Assembly (NCBI GenBank): GCA_966112985.1
Contig: CBHWET010000251.1
Span: forward strand, 1-7,721
DNA from: CBHWET01 sp966112985
GTDB taxonomy: Bacteria > Verrucomicrobiota > Verrucomicrobiia > Limisphaerales > JACDHS01
Direction: 5' to 3'
DNA length: 7,721 bases
Shown: one piece after another, positions 1 to 7,321 of the stretch
How positions within the stretch are numbered: the first letter of the stretch is position 1
Layout: every line of letters begins with the position of its first letter
Program-made: the position numbers and the translations under genes
Notes under the pieces: model-generated
Databases searched by the model: none
The model's input: only the letters and a program-made list of their open reading frames with translations
What the model was told of the DNA's origin: nothing

Positions 1-161
1 AGCAAATTCAATTCAAGGATTTACCGGTGTTGGTGTTGAGCTCTTCCGAAGAACCAAATCAGATCAAGAAGGCCTACGAACTCGGAGCAACCGCATACTT
101 CGTCAAGACGCCGAACTACGGGGATGTCACCGAATTTCTGCGTTCAAGCCAGGTTGTGTAG
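1..161 (+). CDS. Response regulator receiver domain, C-terminal fragment
   Basis: This is the 3' end of a gene that begins before the window. The frame starting at base 3 reads 52 residues to a TAG at 159-161. The segment LPVLVLSSSEE matches beta-4 of a CheY-like receiver with its conserved Ser/Thr, and ELGATAYFVKTP matches alpha-4/beta-5 with the conserved Lys (codon 105-107). The phosphoacceptor Asp lies upstream and is not visible. The residue after the Lys is Thr, with Pro one place later, instead of the usual Lys-Pro. The protein ends about 17 residues after that Lys, with no output domain following the receiver, so it is either a stand-alone receiver or a protein whose receiver is C-terminal. 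It probably takes part in two-component phosphorelay in the cytoplasm. It converges with the MarR gene and nothing links it functionally to the operon on the right. Confidence 0.85.
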   Translation, partial: QIQFKDLPVLVLSSSEEPNQIKKAYELGATAYFVKTPNYGDVTEFLRSSQVV

Positions 162-220
162 TTCCACGTTCTTGCAAGCGAGCAATTGATTCGCGAACGT
201 AAGAGTCTTCGAGGAACTTT
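162..220. terminator. Convergent intergenic gap with weak hairpins, possible terminator
   Basis: This 59-base gap lies between the stops of two converging genes. Bases 166-171 (ACGTTC) pair with 195-200 (GAACGT), and inside them GCGA (178-181) pairs with TCGC (191-194) around a 9-base loop, leaving TTGCAA (172-177) as a one-sided bulge. A second, weaker AU-rich hairpin can be drawn from 201 to 221, and it runs into a TTTTT tract at 218-222. Neither is a textbook intrinsic terminator: the first has no adjacent T-run, and the second has G-T pairs and a bulge. Termination of the response-regulator transcript here is a guess from position. Confidence 0.25.
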
Positions 221-703
221 TTATCGCTTTGCCGATGCGGTTCGACACGCCTCGGCCACGAGTGCCAGATGCTCTAGAAACTCTTCGCGTTTATCTTCTG
301 GCAACGTAGCGAGAATTTCTGCCTGAAAGTCGACTGCCACTTCCCGGGCCTGCGTGTATTTTTCACGCCCGAGCGGCAACAGGCGAAGGACATTCGCGCG
401 CCGATCTTTGTCGTGTGTCTTGCGCTCTACCAAGCCTGCCTGTTCCATTCTTTCGACAAGTGATGCAATCGTATTTGCGTCGCTGGACATTTTTTGGGCG
501 AGATCACGTTGCATGAGTCCAGCGTCACCATTTTCCAACAGCGTGCGTAAGACTGTAAATTGATCGGGCGTCACGCCGAGGTGCGCGATCCGTCGACGGA
601 ATCCTTGATTCAATCCGTACCATGCATGCCGCAGTAAGATGGGCAGACGTCGCCGCTCGGGCGCATCAATCGGAAGAGATTTTGACGAATCGCGTTTCGG
701 CAT
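221..703 (-). CDS. MarR-family transcriptional regulator
   Basis: A 160-residue protein, the usual MarR length. It is expected to be a dimeric winged-helix DNA-binding repressor that releases DNA on binding a small ligand, often a phenolic or other aromatic acid. Residues 20-60 form the N-terminal dimerisation helix and first HTH helices (LGVTPDQFTVLRTLLENG). Residues 62-90 hold the HTH, with the recognition helix around 74-90 (SDANTIASLVERMEQAGLV). The wing at about 94-108 contains the family-typical DKDRRANVLRL, with the conserved Asp-Arg. The C-terminal helices (113-155) complete the dimer interface. The start ATG at 701-703 is the only one giving the full domain, and no clear ribosome-binding site precedes it. 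It is transcribed away from the five-gene operon across a 107-base gap, the classic arrangement for a local regulator. The ligand is unknown. Confidence 0.93.
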   Translation of the reverse strand: MPKRDSSKSLPIDAPERRRLPILLRHAWYGLNQGFRRRIAHLGVTPDQFTVLRTLLENGDAGLMQRDLAQKMSSDANTIASLVERMEQAGLVERKTHDKDRRANVLRLLPLGREKYTQAREVAVDFQAEILATLPEDKREEFLEHLALVAEACRTASAKR

Positions 704-810
704 CGTTTCGTGAATTATGGATAATACGTGTAAGTATCATTAGCGTTGCATCCCGTCCAGCCTTGTTGAATAGTGCAGGAGTTTCTGCTGCCCCCGACAA
801 CATTGCGTTT
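704..810. promoter_or_regulatory. Divergent promoter region with candidate MarR operator
   Basis: This gap must hold the promoters of both the MarR gene (leftward) and the propeller/reductase operon (rightward). Bases 714-725 read ATTATGGATAAT, a perfect inverted repeat with 5-base arms and a 2-base centre, flanked by a further G-C pair (712 and 727). It lies 11 bases from the MarR start codon, where a bound repressor would block the leftward promoter. It also contains -10-like hexamers on both strands (GATAAT at 720-725 on plus, TATTAT at 726-721 on minus). A weak rightward alternative is TTGCAT (746-751) with AATAGT (769-774), spaced 17 bases. A small hairpin GCAG-N6-CTGC (775-788) sits in the presumed leader; the CAGGAG in it is too far (30 bases) from the ATG at 811 to serve it. 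Assignments are by eye. Confidence 0.4.
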
Positions 811-3132
811 ATGAGATCAAAACTTGCGACGGTTACATTCGCGATCGGATTATTTTTCACTGCCGGGTCAAACTATGCGGCAGTATCGGGATGGCTGAAC
901 TGGCGAGGTCCAAGCCAGAATGGAAGTTCGCAAGCTAAAGGTTTGCCCGAAAACCTCGATCCAAAAAAGGCGCTCTGGACGGCTGAGTTTCCGGGTATGT
1001 CCACGGCGGTGGCCGCAAACGGGAAAATTTACATCATGGGCTTTACGGGCGAGGGACCGTTGCTGAAAGAAGGCGTGGCGTGTTTCGATGCTGAGACCGG
1101 GAAAAAGGTTTGGGAAAGGCTCTATCTCGATTTCATCAGCGACACCATCTACAAGCGATACGCGACATCGGCCCCAACGATCGATCCCGAAACCGGTAAC
1201 GTTTACATGCAGGATACGCAAAGCATTTTGGCCGGTTTTACCCCCGATGGAAAACTTCTGTGGGAGCATTCCATGATGGAAGAGTTCGGTCGACTCACAT
1301 TTCCGAACGGCCGTACCGCCTCGCCGGTTGTCGATGAGGATCTCGTGATCACACGCGGCATCACTGCAAACTGGGGCGCGCAAGGCCCAGCCTCCGATCG
1401 CTTCTATGCTTTCGATAAGAAAACGGGTGAGATCGTCTGGGCGTCGACGCCGGGTGCGCAACCGAAAGACAATTCATTTTCACATCCGGTTCTGTCATGG
1501 CTGGACGGAAAACGCGTGTTCTATGCGGCGACGGGCGACGGCTCGGTAGTAGGAGTCAATGCACGGACTGGCGAACCTATTTTTCGCATCGCATTATTTA
1601 AAGCAGGCATTAACTCCTCGGTTCTTCTGCATAAAGACAAGATTATCGCGATTTACGGAACTCCGTATGAACCGGGACAGATGGTGGCGTTGAAGATCCC
1701 GCACGTGACGTCAACGAATGCCACGGACCCGATCGTTGTTGAACGCAAGCAGGCGGAAGTATGGAGTAATCAAATTCGCACCTCGACCAGTTCACCGATT
1801 TTGGTCGGCGATCACATTTATGTAACCAGCGAAGTGGGCGACCTCGTTTGCGTTGATGCGAACAATGGCAATGTTCTTTGGAAGCTGAAGATTGGCATCG
1901 AGCAGCGGAATTCTTCTCCGCTCTATGCGGACGGTAAGATCTATGCGCCGATTTTAAATGACCCAAATAGTGGCGAAGCGGGCGACGAGGCAAGCGGCGG
2001 TCACGGAGCTCTTTATGTGATCAAGCCGACGGACACGGAAGGGAAGATTTTGTTCAAAGCATCGTTGGAAGGCAGGTGTTACGGGACCCCGACGGCTTAC
2101 AATGGTAAAGTTTACATGCAGACGACAAAGAAGCTGTACTGCTGGGGGCAAAAAGCAGTGGAAGCGAACGATATAACTTCAGAGCCTGTGCAAAAACCGC
2201 AGTCGGGTGACGCCGCCCAACTACAGATTATTCCTTCGGAGTTGTTGTTGCAGCCGGGAGAGACCGTTTCGTTTCATATTCGTTCTTTGGACAAGAACGG
2301 TCTAACGGTTCAGGACAACATCGATCCGAAATCCGTCAAATGGGCCAGTTTCATTCCGCCTACTGCGAAAGTTAAAGCGACGATGAAGGGCGCATTCGAC
2401 GGCAACGGCAAGCTGGTCGCTGCGGCGGACAAAGTGCCGTCCGCAGGTGCATTCGAAGCGACACTAACGACTTCTTCGGGCAAAGAGATCAAAGGATATA
2501 TCCGCGGCCGCGTGCTGCCGGGCCTTCCGATCAAGCAAGACTTTGAAAGTTTTAACCTGACGGAGACGACCACAAACGCTGTGGAGCAGCCGACTCCCTT
2601 TGCTTACCCGCCGCTGCCATGGATTGGCGCACGGTTTAAGTTTGAAGTCCGCGACAAGGATGGCAGCAAAGCACTGACCAAAACCATTGATAATCCGTTC
2701 TTCCGCCGCGCCACTGTGTTCATGGGGAGTCCGCTTTTAAAGAATTATACAATCGAAGCCGATGTCATGAGCGACGGTAACAAGCGCAAAATGTCGGATG
2801 TTGGCGTGATTAACCAGCGCTACAAAGTGTTATTGAAAGGGAATGAGAAGACGTTGGAGATCAATTCCAACGAAGAGTTATTCAAGTTCTCAGTGCCGTT
2901 CAACTGGTCGCCGAACGTTTGGTATCATCTGAAGTCGCGCGTGGATGTTGCCCCCGATGGATCGGGTGTTGTTCGTGCGAAAGCCTGGAAGAAAGGCGAT
3001 CCGGAACCGGAACAATGGACGCAAGAAGTTCCCGTGAAAGAGGCGCACACCACTGGTTGTCCAGGCTTGTTTGGTTTTTCGCCACAAGATATGCGCGCTT
3101 TCATCGATAACATTTCTGTGACTGCCAATTGA
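811..3132 (+). CDS. Secreted PQQ-like beta-propeller protein with C-terminal beta-sandwich domains
   Basis: A 773-residue exported protein. The ATG at 811 is chosen because it opens a signal peptide (MRSK, then a hydrophobic core at about 5-18, small residues to about 24). The same frame is open back to 622, but that part lies antisense inside the MarR gene. Residues 28-446 form a PQQ-like propeller with repeated blade ends: GVACFDAETGKKVWE (88-102), FYAFDKKTGEIVWAS (198-212), VVGVNARTGEP (246-256), LVCVDANNGNVLWKL (345-359) and LYVIKPTDTEGKILF (401-415), closing at KLYCWG. Residues 468-570 look like an Ig-like domain (LQIIPSELLLQPGETVSF). Residues 577-771 look like a concanavalin-type jelly roll ending FGFSPQDMRAFIDNISVT, often carbohydrate-binding in such proteins. 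No vicinal Cys pair typical of quinoprotein alcohol dehydrogenases is seen, so real PQQ binding is doubtful. It is the first gene of the operon. Its function is unknown; a scaffold or sugar/surface-binding role is possible. Confidence 0.88.
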   Translation: MRSKLATVTFAIGLFFTAGSNYAAVSGWLNWRGPSQNGSSQAKGLPENLDPKKALWTAEFPGMSTAVAANGKIYIMGFTGEGPLLKEGVACFDAETGKKVWERLYLDFISDTIYKRYATSAPTIDPETGNVYMQDTQSILAGFTPDGKLLWEHSMMEEFGRLTFPNGRTASPVVDEDLVITRGITANWGAQGPASDRFYAFDKKTGEIVWASTPGAQPKDNSFSHPVLSWLDGKRVFYAATGDGSVVGVNARTGEPIFRIALFKAGINSSVLLHKDKIIAIYGTPYEPGQMVALKIPHVTSTNATDPIVVERKQAEVWSNQIRTSTSSPILVGDHIYVTSEVGDLVCVDANNGNVLWKLKIGIEQRNSSPLYADGKIYAPILNDPNSGEAGDEASGGHGALYVIKPTDTEGKILFKASLEGRCYGTPTAYNGKVYMQTTKKLYCWGQKAVEANDITSEPVQKPQSGDAAQLQIIPSELLLQPGETVSFHIRSLDKNGLTVQDNIDPKSVKWASFIPPTAKVKATMKGAFDGNGKLVAAADKVPSAGAFEATLTTSSGKEIKGYIRGRVLPGLPIKQDFESFNLTETTTNAVEQPTPFAYPPLPWIGARFKFEVRDKDGSKALTKTIDNPFFRRATVFMGSPLLKNYTIEADVMSDGNKRKMSDVGVINQRYKVLLKGNEKTLEINSNEELFKFSVPFNWSPNVWYHLKSRVDVAPDGSGVVRAKAWKKGDPEPEQWTQEVPVKEAHTTGCPGLFGFSPQDMRAFIDNISVTAN

Positions 3133-3149
3133 TTCTGAAAGATTTCGTT

Positions 3150-4751
3150 ATGAAGACTTATTCTAAACTCTTTTGTGCCGTTGCAGCCTGCGGCTTCTTG
3201 CAATCAGCGTTTGCTGCCGATTGGCCGCGTTGGGGCGGAAACGACCCAGGGCGGAATATGTATTCTCCTGCCAAAGGACTGCCCGCAACTTTTAACGCCG
3301 GGAAACCAAAAGCAGGCAGCGAGGACATCGATCTTGCGACTACGAAAAATGTCAAATGGGTAGCGAAGTTAGGGTCGCAGAGTTACGGCAATGTTGTCGT
3401 TGCGCAGGGCAAAGTATTCGTGGGAACAAACAACGAAAATCCGCGTGACCCACAACATCAAGGCGATCGCAGTATTTTGATGTGTTTCGACGAAAAGACC
3501 GGCGAATTTCTCTGGCAATTGGTCGTGCCGAAACTGGCTTCCGGCAAGGTCAATGATTGGGAAAACCTTGGCCTTCTTTCGTCACCATGTATCGAAGGGA
3601 ACCGCGTTTATCTCGTGACGAGTCGTTGCGAAGTCATGTGTCTTGATATCGACGGCCAACGGAATGGAAACGATGGCGCGTTCAAAGACGAAGCGAAGTA
3701 TGTCGCCGGGCCGGGAAAACCACCGGCAAAAATCGGCGAGAAGGATGCCGATATTATTTGGAAATACGACATGATGGATGAACTCGGCGTGTTCCCTCAT
3801 AACGCCTCGAACTGTTCGGTCCTCGTTGTTGGTGACAAAGTCTATGCATGCACATCGAACGGGCAGGATTGGACGCACGTTAATATTCCTTCGCCAAACT
3901 CGCCCAGTTTTGTTGCCCTCAATAAAACAACAGGTGAACTGGTTGGCGAAGATGACGCGCATATCGGATCACGCATTTTCCATGGTCAGTGGAGTTCGCC
4001 ATCCAGCGGTACCGTTAACGGCAAGCAGCTTGTATTTTTCGGCGGTGGCGACGGTTGGTGTTATGCATTCGACGTCAATCCCGTTAAAGAAGGTGACAGC
4101 GCGTTTCTTAAGACAGTCTGGAAAGCGGATTGTAATCCTCCCGAATATAAAACCAAAGATGGCCAGCCCGTGAAATACCCTGCCCCGGAAGGCCCGAGCG
4201 AAATCAATGCGACTCCTGTATTTTATAAGAATCGCATTTATGTCGCGACCGGTCAGGACCCGGAGCACGGCGAAGGTGTCGGTCATCTCGTCTGTCTTGA
4301 TGCGACAAAGACCGGCGACATCACGAAGTCGGGTGTCATTTGGGACTACAAAAAAATCCATCGCAGTATATCAACAGTCTCGATCGATCCAGACACCGGT
4401 TTGCTCTTCGTCGGCGATTTCTCCGGCTTCGTTCATTGCCTTGATGCTGAAACGGGTAAGGAATACTGGACACACGACATGAAAGCGCACATGTGGGGGT
4501 CGACGCTTGTCGCCGACGGGAAAGTTTACTGCGGCGATGAAGACGGAGACTTCACTGTCCTCGCCGCGACAAAGGAAAAGAAAGTATTGAGTGATACGAA
4601 TCTCGGTGCGCCAGTTTACTCGACACCGATTGTCGCAAATGGAGTTCTGTATGTTCACTCGAACACGCACCTTTATGCTTTTTACGATGAATCGAAGAAC
4701 CCGGCCCTGAAAGATAAGGCTCCGAAGGTCGAACTGAACGAGAAGAAGTAA
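3150..4751 (+). CDS. Secreted PQQ-like beta-propeller protein
   Basis: A 533-residue exported protein starting 17 bases after the previous stop. The ATG at 3150 gives a clean signal peptide (MKTYSKLFCAVAACGFLQSAFA, then ADW) with an AFA-type signal peptidase I site at residues 20-22. A TTG at 3129 overlaps the upstream stop and would add seven residues; it is a possible coupled start but less likely. The mature part is nearly all propeller: LMCFDEKTGEFLWQL (110-124), FVALNKTTGELVGE (254-267), WCYAFDV (303-309), LVCLDATKTGD (380-390) and FVHCLDAETGKEYW (427-440). The segment WKYDMMDELGVFPHN (204-218) is a motif frequent in planctomycete and verrucomicrobial propeller proteins. The mature N-terminus resembles that of the upstream protein (both W..W.G..., then AKGLP), so the two are probably paralogues. 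There is no C-terminal extra domain and no visible cofactor site. Its role is unknown; it probably acts in the periplasm or outside the cell. Confidence 0.9.
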   Translation: MKTYSKLFCAVAACGFLQSAFAADWPRWGGNDPGRNMYSPAKGLPATFNAGKPKAGSEDIDLATTKNVKWVAKLGSQSYGNVVVAQGKVFVGTNNENPRDPQHQGDRSILMCFDEKTGEFLWQLVVPKLASGKVNDWENLGLLSSPCIEGNRVYLVTSRCEVMCLDIDGQRNGNDGAFKDEAKYVAGPGKPPAKIGEKDADIIWKYDMMDELGVFPHNASNCSVLVVGDKVYACTSNGQDWTHVNIPSPNSPSFVALNKTTGELVGEDDAHIGSRIFHGQWSSPSSGTVNGKQLVFFGGGDGWCYAFDVNPVKEGDSAFLKTVWKADCNPPEYKTKDGQPVKYPAPEGPSEINATPVFYKNRIYVATGQDPEHGEGVGHLVCLDATKTGDITKSGVIWDYKKIHRSISTVSIDPDTGLLFVGDFSGFVHCLDAETGKEYWTHDMKAHMWGSTLVADGKVYCGDEDGDFTVLAATKEKKVLSDTNLGAPVYSTPIVANGVLYVHSNTHLYAFYDESKNPALKDKAPKVELNEKK

Positions 4752-4761
4752 GTAATGAGAT

Positions 4762-5841
4762 ATGTCTGACAGTATTTCCGCGGAACAAATAAAATCAGCG
4801 CAGGAGAAGCTCGATGCTCATTTGCGCGAAATAATTTCCTGGCACTTTTCACCCGAGAGCGGCTGTCCTTTTTGGTTGGATTGGGCAAAGAAGAATTTCG
4901 ACCCTCGCGTTGAAATAAAAACATTCGCCGACATGTTGAAATTCCCTCACTTCGCTGACGAATCGCTGCGCGATTTGCAGCCCGAGGTGTGGGTGCCGGC
5001 TAAGTTGAAAGGCAAACCGTTCAACATTTTCGAAACCGGTGGCACGACGGGCATGCCCAAACAACGCATCGGCTGGGAAGATTACAAAGTCGATTATAGC
5101 GAGTTCTCGACGAAGATTTCAGACGAACATTTTCCGCGTAATCATTACTGGTTGATGATGGGACCTACGGGACCGCGCCGGTTGCGTCTCGCCATCGAAC
5201 ACCTTGCCAACGTGCGAGGCAGCTCCTGCTATTTTATCGATCTTGATCCTCGTTGGGTGAAAAAAGTCATCAGCAACAAGCAATTCGATCAGGCGCGGGC
5301 TTACATGGACCACGTGGTCGACCAGGCTGTAACGATCCTGAAGCACCGCAAAGTCAGCGGCTTGTTCACGACCCCGAAACTCCTCGAAGCGCTTTCGGAG
5401 AAAATCAATTTGTGGGATGCCGGTATTCGCGGCGTATTCTGCGGCGGAACGACGATGGCGCCGCAATATGTTCGTTACATTGTGGAAGAAGTGTTGGAAG
5501 GACGAATCGGGTTTTATCCAACTTATGGCAACACGTTGATGGGCCTGGCTGCCAGCGTTCCATTGCGCCCTGAAGATAATTTTTCAATCACATATTACGC
5601 ACCGCAGCCACGAGCCGTTTTGAGAGTTGTTGATCCGAATAATACTTCACAGTTGAAGAATTATGGCGAATGGGGGCGTGTTGAGCTGACTACGTTGACA
5701 AAGGAATTCTTCATGCCCCGATTTCTTGAGCGTGATGAAGCAATTCGCCGCCAACCTCGTGCGCCCTATGCATGGGACGGCGTCGCTGAAGTGCGCCCGT
5801 TCGGCGCCATGGAAAAGAACATCGTGGAAGGTGTGTACTAA
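4762..5841 (+). CDS. AMP-forming acyl/aryl-adenylating enzyme (ANL superfamily, LuxE/PaaK-like, lidless)
   Basis: A 359-residue cytosolic protein expected to activate a carboxylic acid with ATP to an acyl-adenylate. The ANL phosphate-binding loop is clear: FETGGTTGMPKQ (90-101). YGNTLMG (255-261) matches the A5 motif (YGxTE-like, Glu not conserved), and FLERDEAIRR (321-330) occupies the place of the A7 adenine/ribose-binding Asp. The N-terminus (SPESGCPFWLDW, about 30-41) is like phenylacetate-CoA ligases. The chain stops at WDGVAEVRPF (338-347) plus 12 residues, near the hinge, so the C-terminal lid domain (about 100 residues, with the adenylation Lys) is missing. PaaK proteins are about 430 residues; LuxE acyl-protein synthetases are about 370 and also lidless. 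The C-terminal acyl-accepting Cys of LuxE is absent; Cys are at 35, 156 and 227. No frameshift explains the short length, because the ALDH gene starts 10 bases later. Substrate unknown. Confidence 0.85.
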   Translation: MSDSISAEQIKSAQEKLDAHLREIISWHFSPESGCPFWLDWAKKNFDPRVEIKTFADMLKFPHFADESLRDLQPEVWVPAKLKGKPFNIFETGGTTGMPKQRIGWEDYKVDYSEFSTKISDEHFPRNHYWLMMGPTGPRRLRLAIEHLANVRGSSCYFIDLDPRWVKKVISNKQFDQARAYMDHVVDQAVTILKHRKVSGLFTTPKLLEALSEKINLWDAGIRGVFCGGTTMAPQYVRYIVEEVLEGRIGFYPTYGNTLMGLAASVPLRPEDNFSITYYAPQPRAVLRVVDPNNTSQLKNYGEWGRVELTTLTKEFFMPRFLERDEAIRRQPRAPYAWDGVAEVRPFGAMEKNIVEGVY

Positions 5842-5851
5842 CAGCTGTGTA

Positions 5852-7291
5852 ATGAGCACCATTCCTCATATCCCCGTTCTTCGCCGCGGCAGGCCGTACG
5901 AAAGCCTCGACAAGATGAATGTTGTTGATCATCGCAACGGCTCGACTCTGGCGCAGGTGAGCACGATCAATGCGGGCATCATACGGAAGGACTTGTCGCG
6001 AATTGCCGAATCGCGAGCGGCGTTGAAAAGATTTAGTACGAACCAATTGCTCGAAATCTGTGTCAAAGCGGGCGAGCAGTTTGTCAGCGGTACGTTGCCG
6101 TTTGGCGATAAAGGTCACACGCAGTCGCCGCAGCAGTATATCGAAACATTGGCAGCCACCAGCGGATTGCCCCATGTGATGGTTCGCCGAAACATGACGA
6201 AAATTCAAAATGCGCTGACGAACATGAAGACCGTGCTGAACGGCCTCACGCGTGGATTGGACTTGTCGATTATCGATCGCGGTTTTGGCGAACAGAACGG
6301 AGCGCGGGTCAGCTACTTCCCAACGACGCAGGCTTTGGGTCTCGTGATGCCCAGCAATTCGCCAGCTGTGAATTCGCTTTGGTTGCCGGCGATCGCCCTG
6401 AAAATTCCAGTCATCATTAAGCCCGGTCGCGAGGAACCCTGGACACCGTACCGATTAATTCAGGCCTTCATCGCAGCAGGTTGTCCTGCCGAAGCATTTG
6501 GTTTTTATCCGACGGACCACGAAGGCGCAGGAGAAATCCTACGAAGTTGTGGGCGGGCGCTGATCTTCGGGGATAAAACTACAACGGCACAGTATGCCAA
6601 TAATCCAGCGATTCAAATTCACGGTCCGGGGTTCAGCAAGATTCTGATCGGTGATGACGAAATTGAGCGTTGGCCGGAGTTTATCGACCTGATGGTCGGC
6701 GCCATTTCCGATAATGGCGGCCGCAGTTGCATTAATGTTTCTGCGGTCGTCGTGCCAAAGTACGCCGCTGAAATTGCAGATGCCCTGGGCAAAAAACTCG
6801 GTCCCGTCGCGCCGACGAAGCCAGAGGATGCAAACGCGCGGTTGTCTGGGTTCGCAAATCCAAAGATGGCCGAGTTCATCGATGCAAGTATTGAAGAGGG
6901 TTTGAAGACGCCCGGCGCCACGGAGGCTACGGCGAAATATCGTGACGGTTCTCGCAAAGTCCAGTTGGAAGGCGGCACTTACCTGCGGCCAACGATTGTT
7001 CATTGCGATTCGTTCGCTCACCCACTTAGCAACCGAGAATTTCTTTGCCCGTACGCCAGTGTTATTCAGGTTCCGCAGAGTGAAATGCTGAAACAGATTG
7101 GGCCATCTCTTGCCGTGGCCGCGATCACCAAAGATAACGCGTTCATCGAGCAGTTGCTCGAATCACCGCTGATCGAACGTTTGAACATTGGGCCGATTTC
7201 CACGATGAACGTTTCGTGGGACCAACCGCACGAAGGCAACATGTTCGAGTTTCTTTACAAACGTCGTTCGATTGAATTTGCGCAGAAATGA
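5852..7291 (+). CDS. Aldehyde-dehydrogenase-fold acyl reductase (acylating type likely)
   Basis: A 479-residue cytosolic NAD(P)-dependent enzyme. The ATG at 5852, 10 bases after the ligase stop, is the natural start; the longer frame back to 5726 lies inside the ligase gene. MPSNSPAVNSLWLPAIALK (166-184) and VIIKPGREEP (187-196) match the Rossmann/cofactor region, with K190 at the usual Lys. DNGGRSCIN (287-295) carries catalytic Cys293, and REFLCPYASVIQV (395-407) matches the conserved (E)xFxP segment with E396. Where hydrolytic ALDHs have the general base Glu in an ELGG motif, this protein has QIHGPGFSK (255-263). Acylating enzymes such as EutE and AdhE carry GPGN there, so thioester reduction rather than water attack is inferred. 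With the adjacent adenylating enzyme it would reduce an activated acid (acyl-CoA, acyl-AMP or acyl-enzyme) to an aldehyde, like LuxC with LuxE. The reverse direction cannot be excluded. Confidence 0.88.
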   Translation: MSTIPHIPVLRRGRPYESLDKMNVVDHRNGSTLAQVSTINAGIIRKDLSRIAESRAALKRFSTNQLLEICVKAGEQFVSGTLPFGDKGHTQSPQQYIETLAATSGLPHVMVRRNMTKIQNALTNMKTVLNGLTRGLDLSIIDRGFGEQNGARVSYFPTTQALGLVMPSNSPAVNSLWLPAIALKIPVIIKPGREEPWTPYRLIQAFIAAGCPAEAFGFYPTDHEGAGEILRSCGRALIFGDKTTTAQYANNPAIQIHGPGFSKILIGDDEIERWPEFIDLMVGAISDNGGRSCINVSAVVVPKYAAEIADALGKKLGPVAPTKPEDANARLSGFANPKMAEFIDASIEEGLKTPGATEATAKYRDGSRKVQLEGGTYLRPTIVHCDSFAHPLSNREFLCPYASVIQVPQSEMLKQIGPSLAVAAITKDNAFIEQLLESPLIERLNIGPISTMNVSWDQPHEGNMFEFLYKRRSIEFAQK

Positions 7292-7321
7292 ACACGCGCC
7301 GCATTTAACCGTCTTAGATAC

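Noticed and set aside
622..810. N-terminal extension of the first propeller gene in the same frame
   Set aside because: Bases 622-703 lie antisense inside the well-supported MarR gene, the extra 63 residues look like random translation, and the ATG at 811 opens a clear signal peptide.
868..1461. 197-codon minus-strand open frame opposite the first propeller gene
   Set aside because: Arg-rich, low-quality translation entirely antisense to propeller repeats; no start context or domain.
811..4751. True PQQ-dependent (quinoprotein) alcohol dehydrogenases acting with the pathway
   Set aside because: Neither protein has the vicinal Cys pair typical of quinoprotein dehydrogenases or a haem c site (CxxCH). 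They share the propeller repeat but not the visible catalytic features.
5726..5851. Longer start of the aldehyde dehydrogenase inside the ligase gene
   Set aside because: The 42 extra residues overlap the conserved end of the ligase in another frame and do not resemble an ALDH N-terminus; the ATG at 5852 fits the family.
5760..5860. Ligase truncated by a frameshift, with the lid domain in another frame
   Set aside because: No lid-domain motif (GRxDDxIKxxG type) appears in either other forward frame here, and the next gene starts 10 bases later.
5711..6208. 165-codon minus-strand open frame across the ligase/ALDH junction
   Set aside because: It is antisense to two convincing genes and its Arg/His-rich translation matches no family I recognise; it is a shadow frame.
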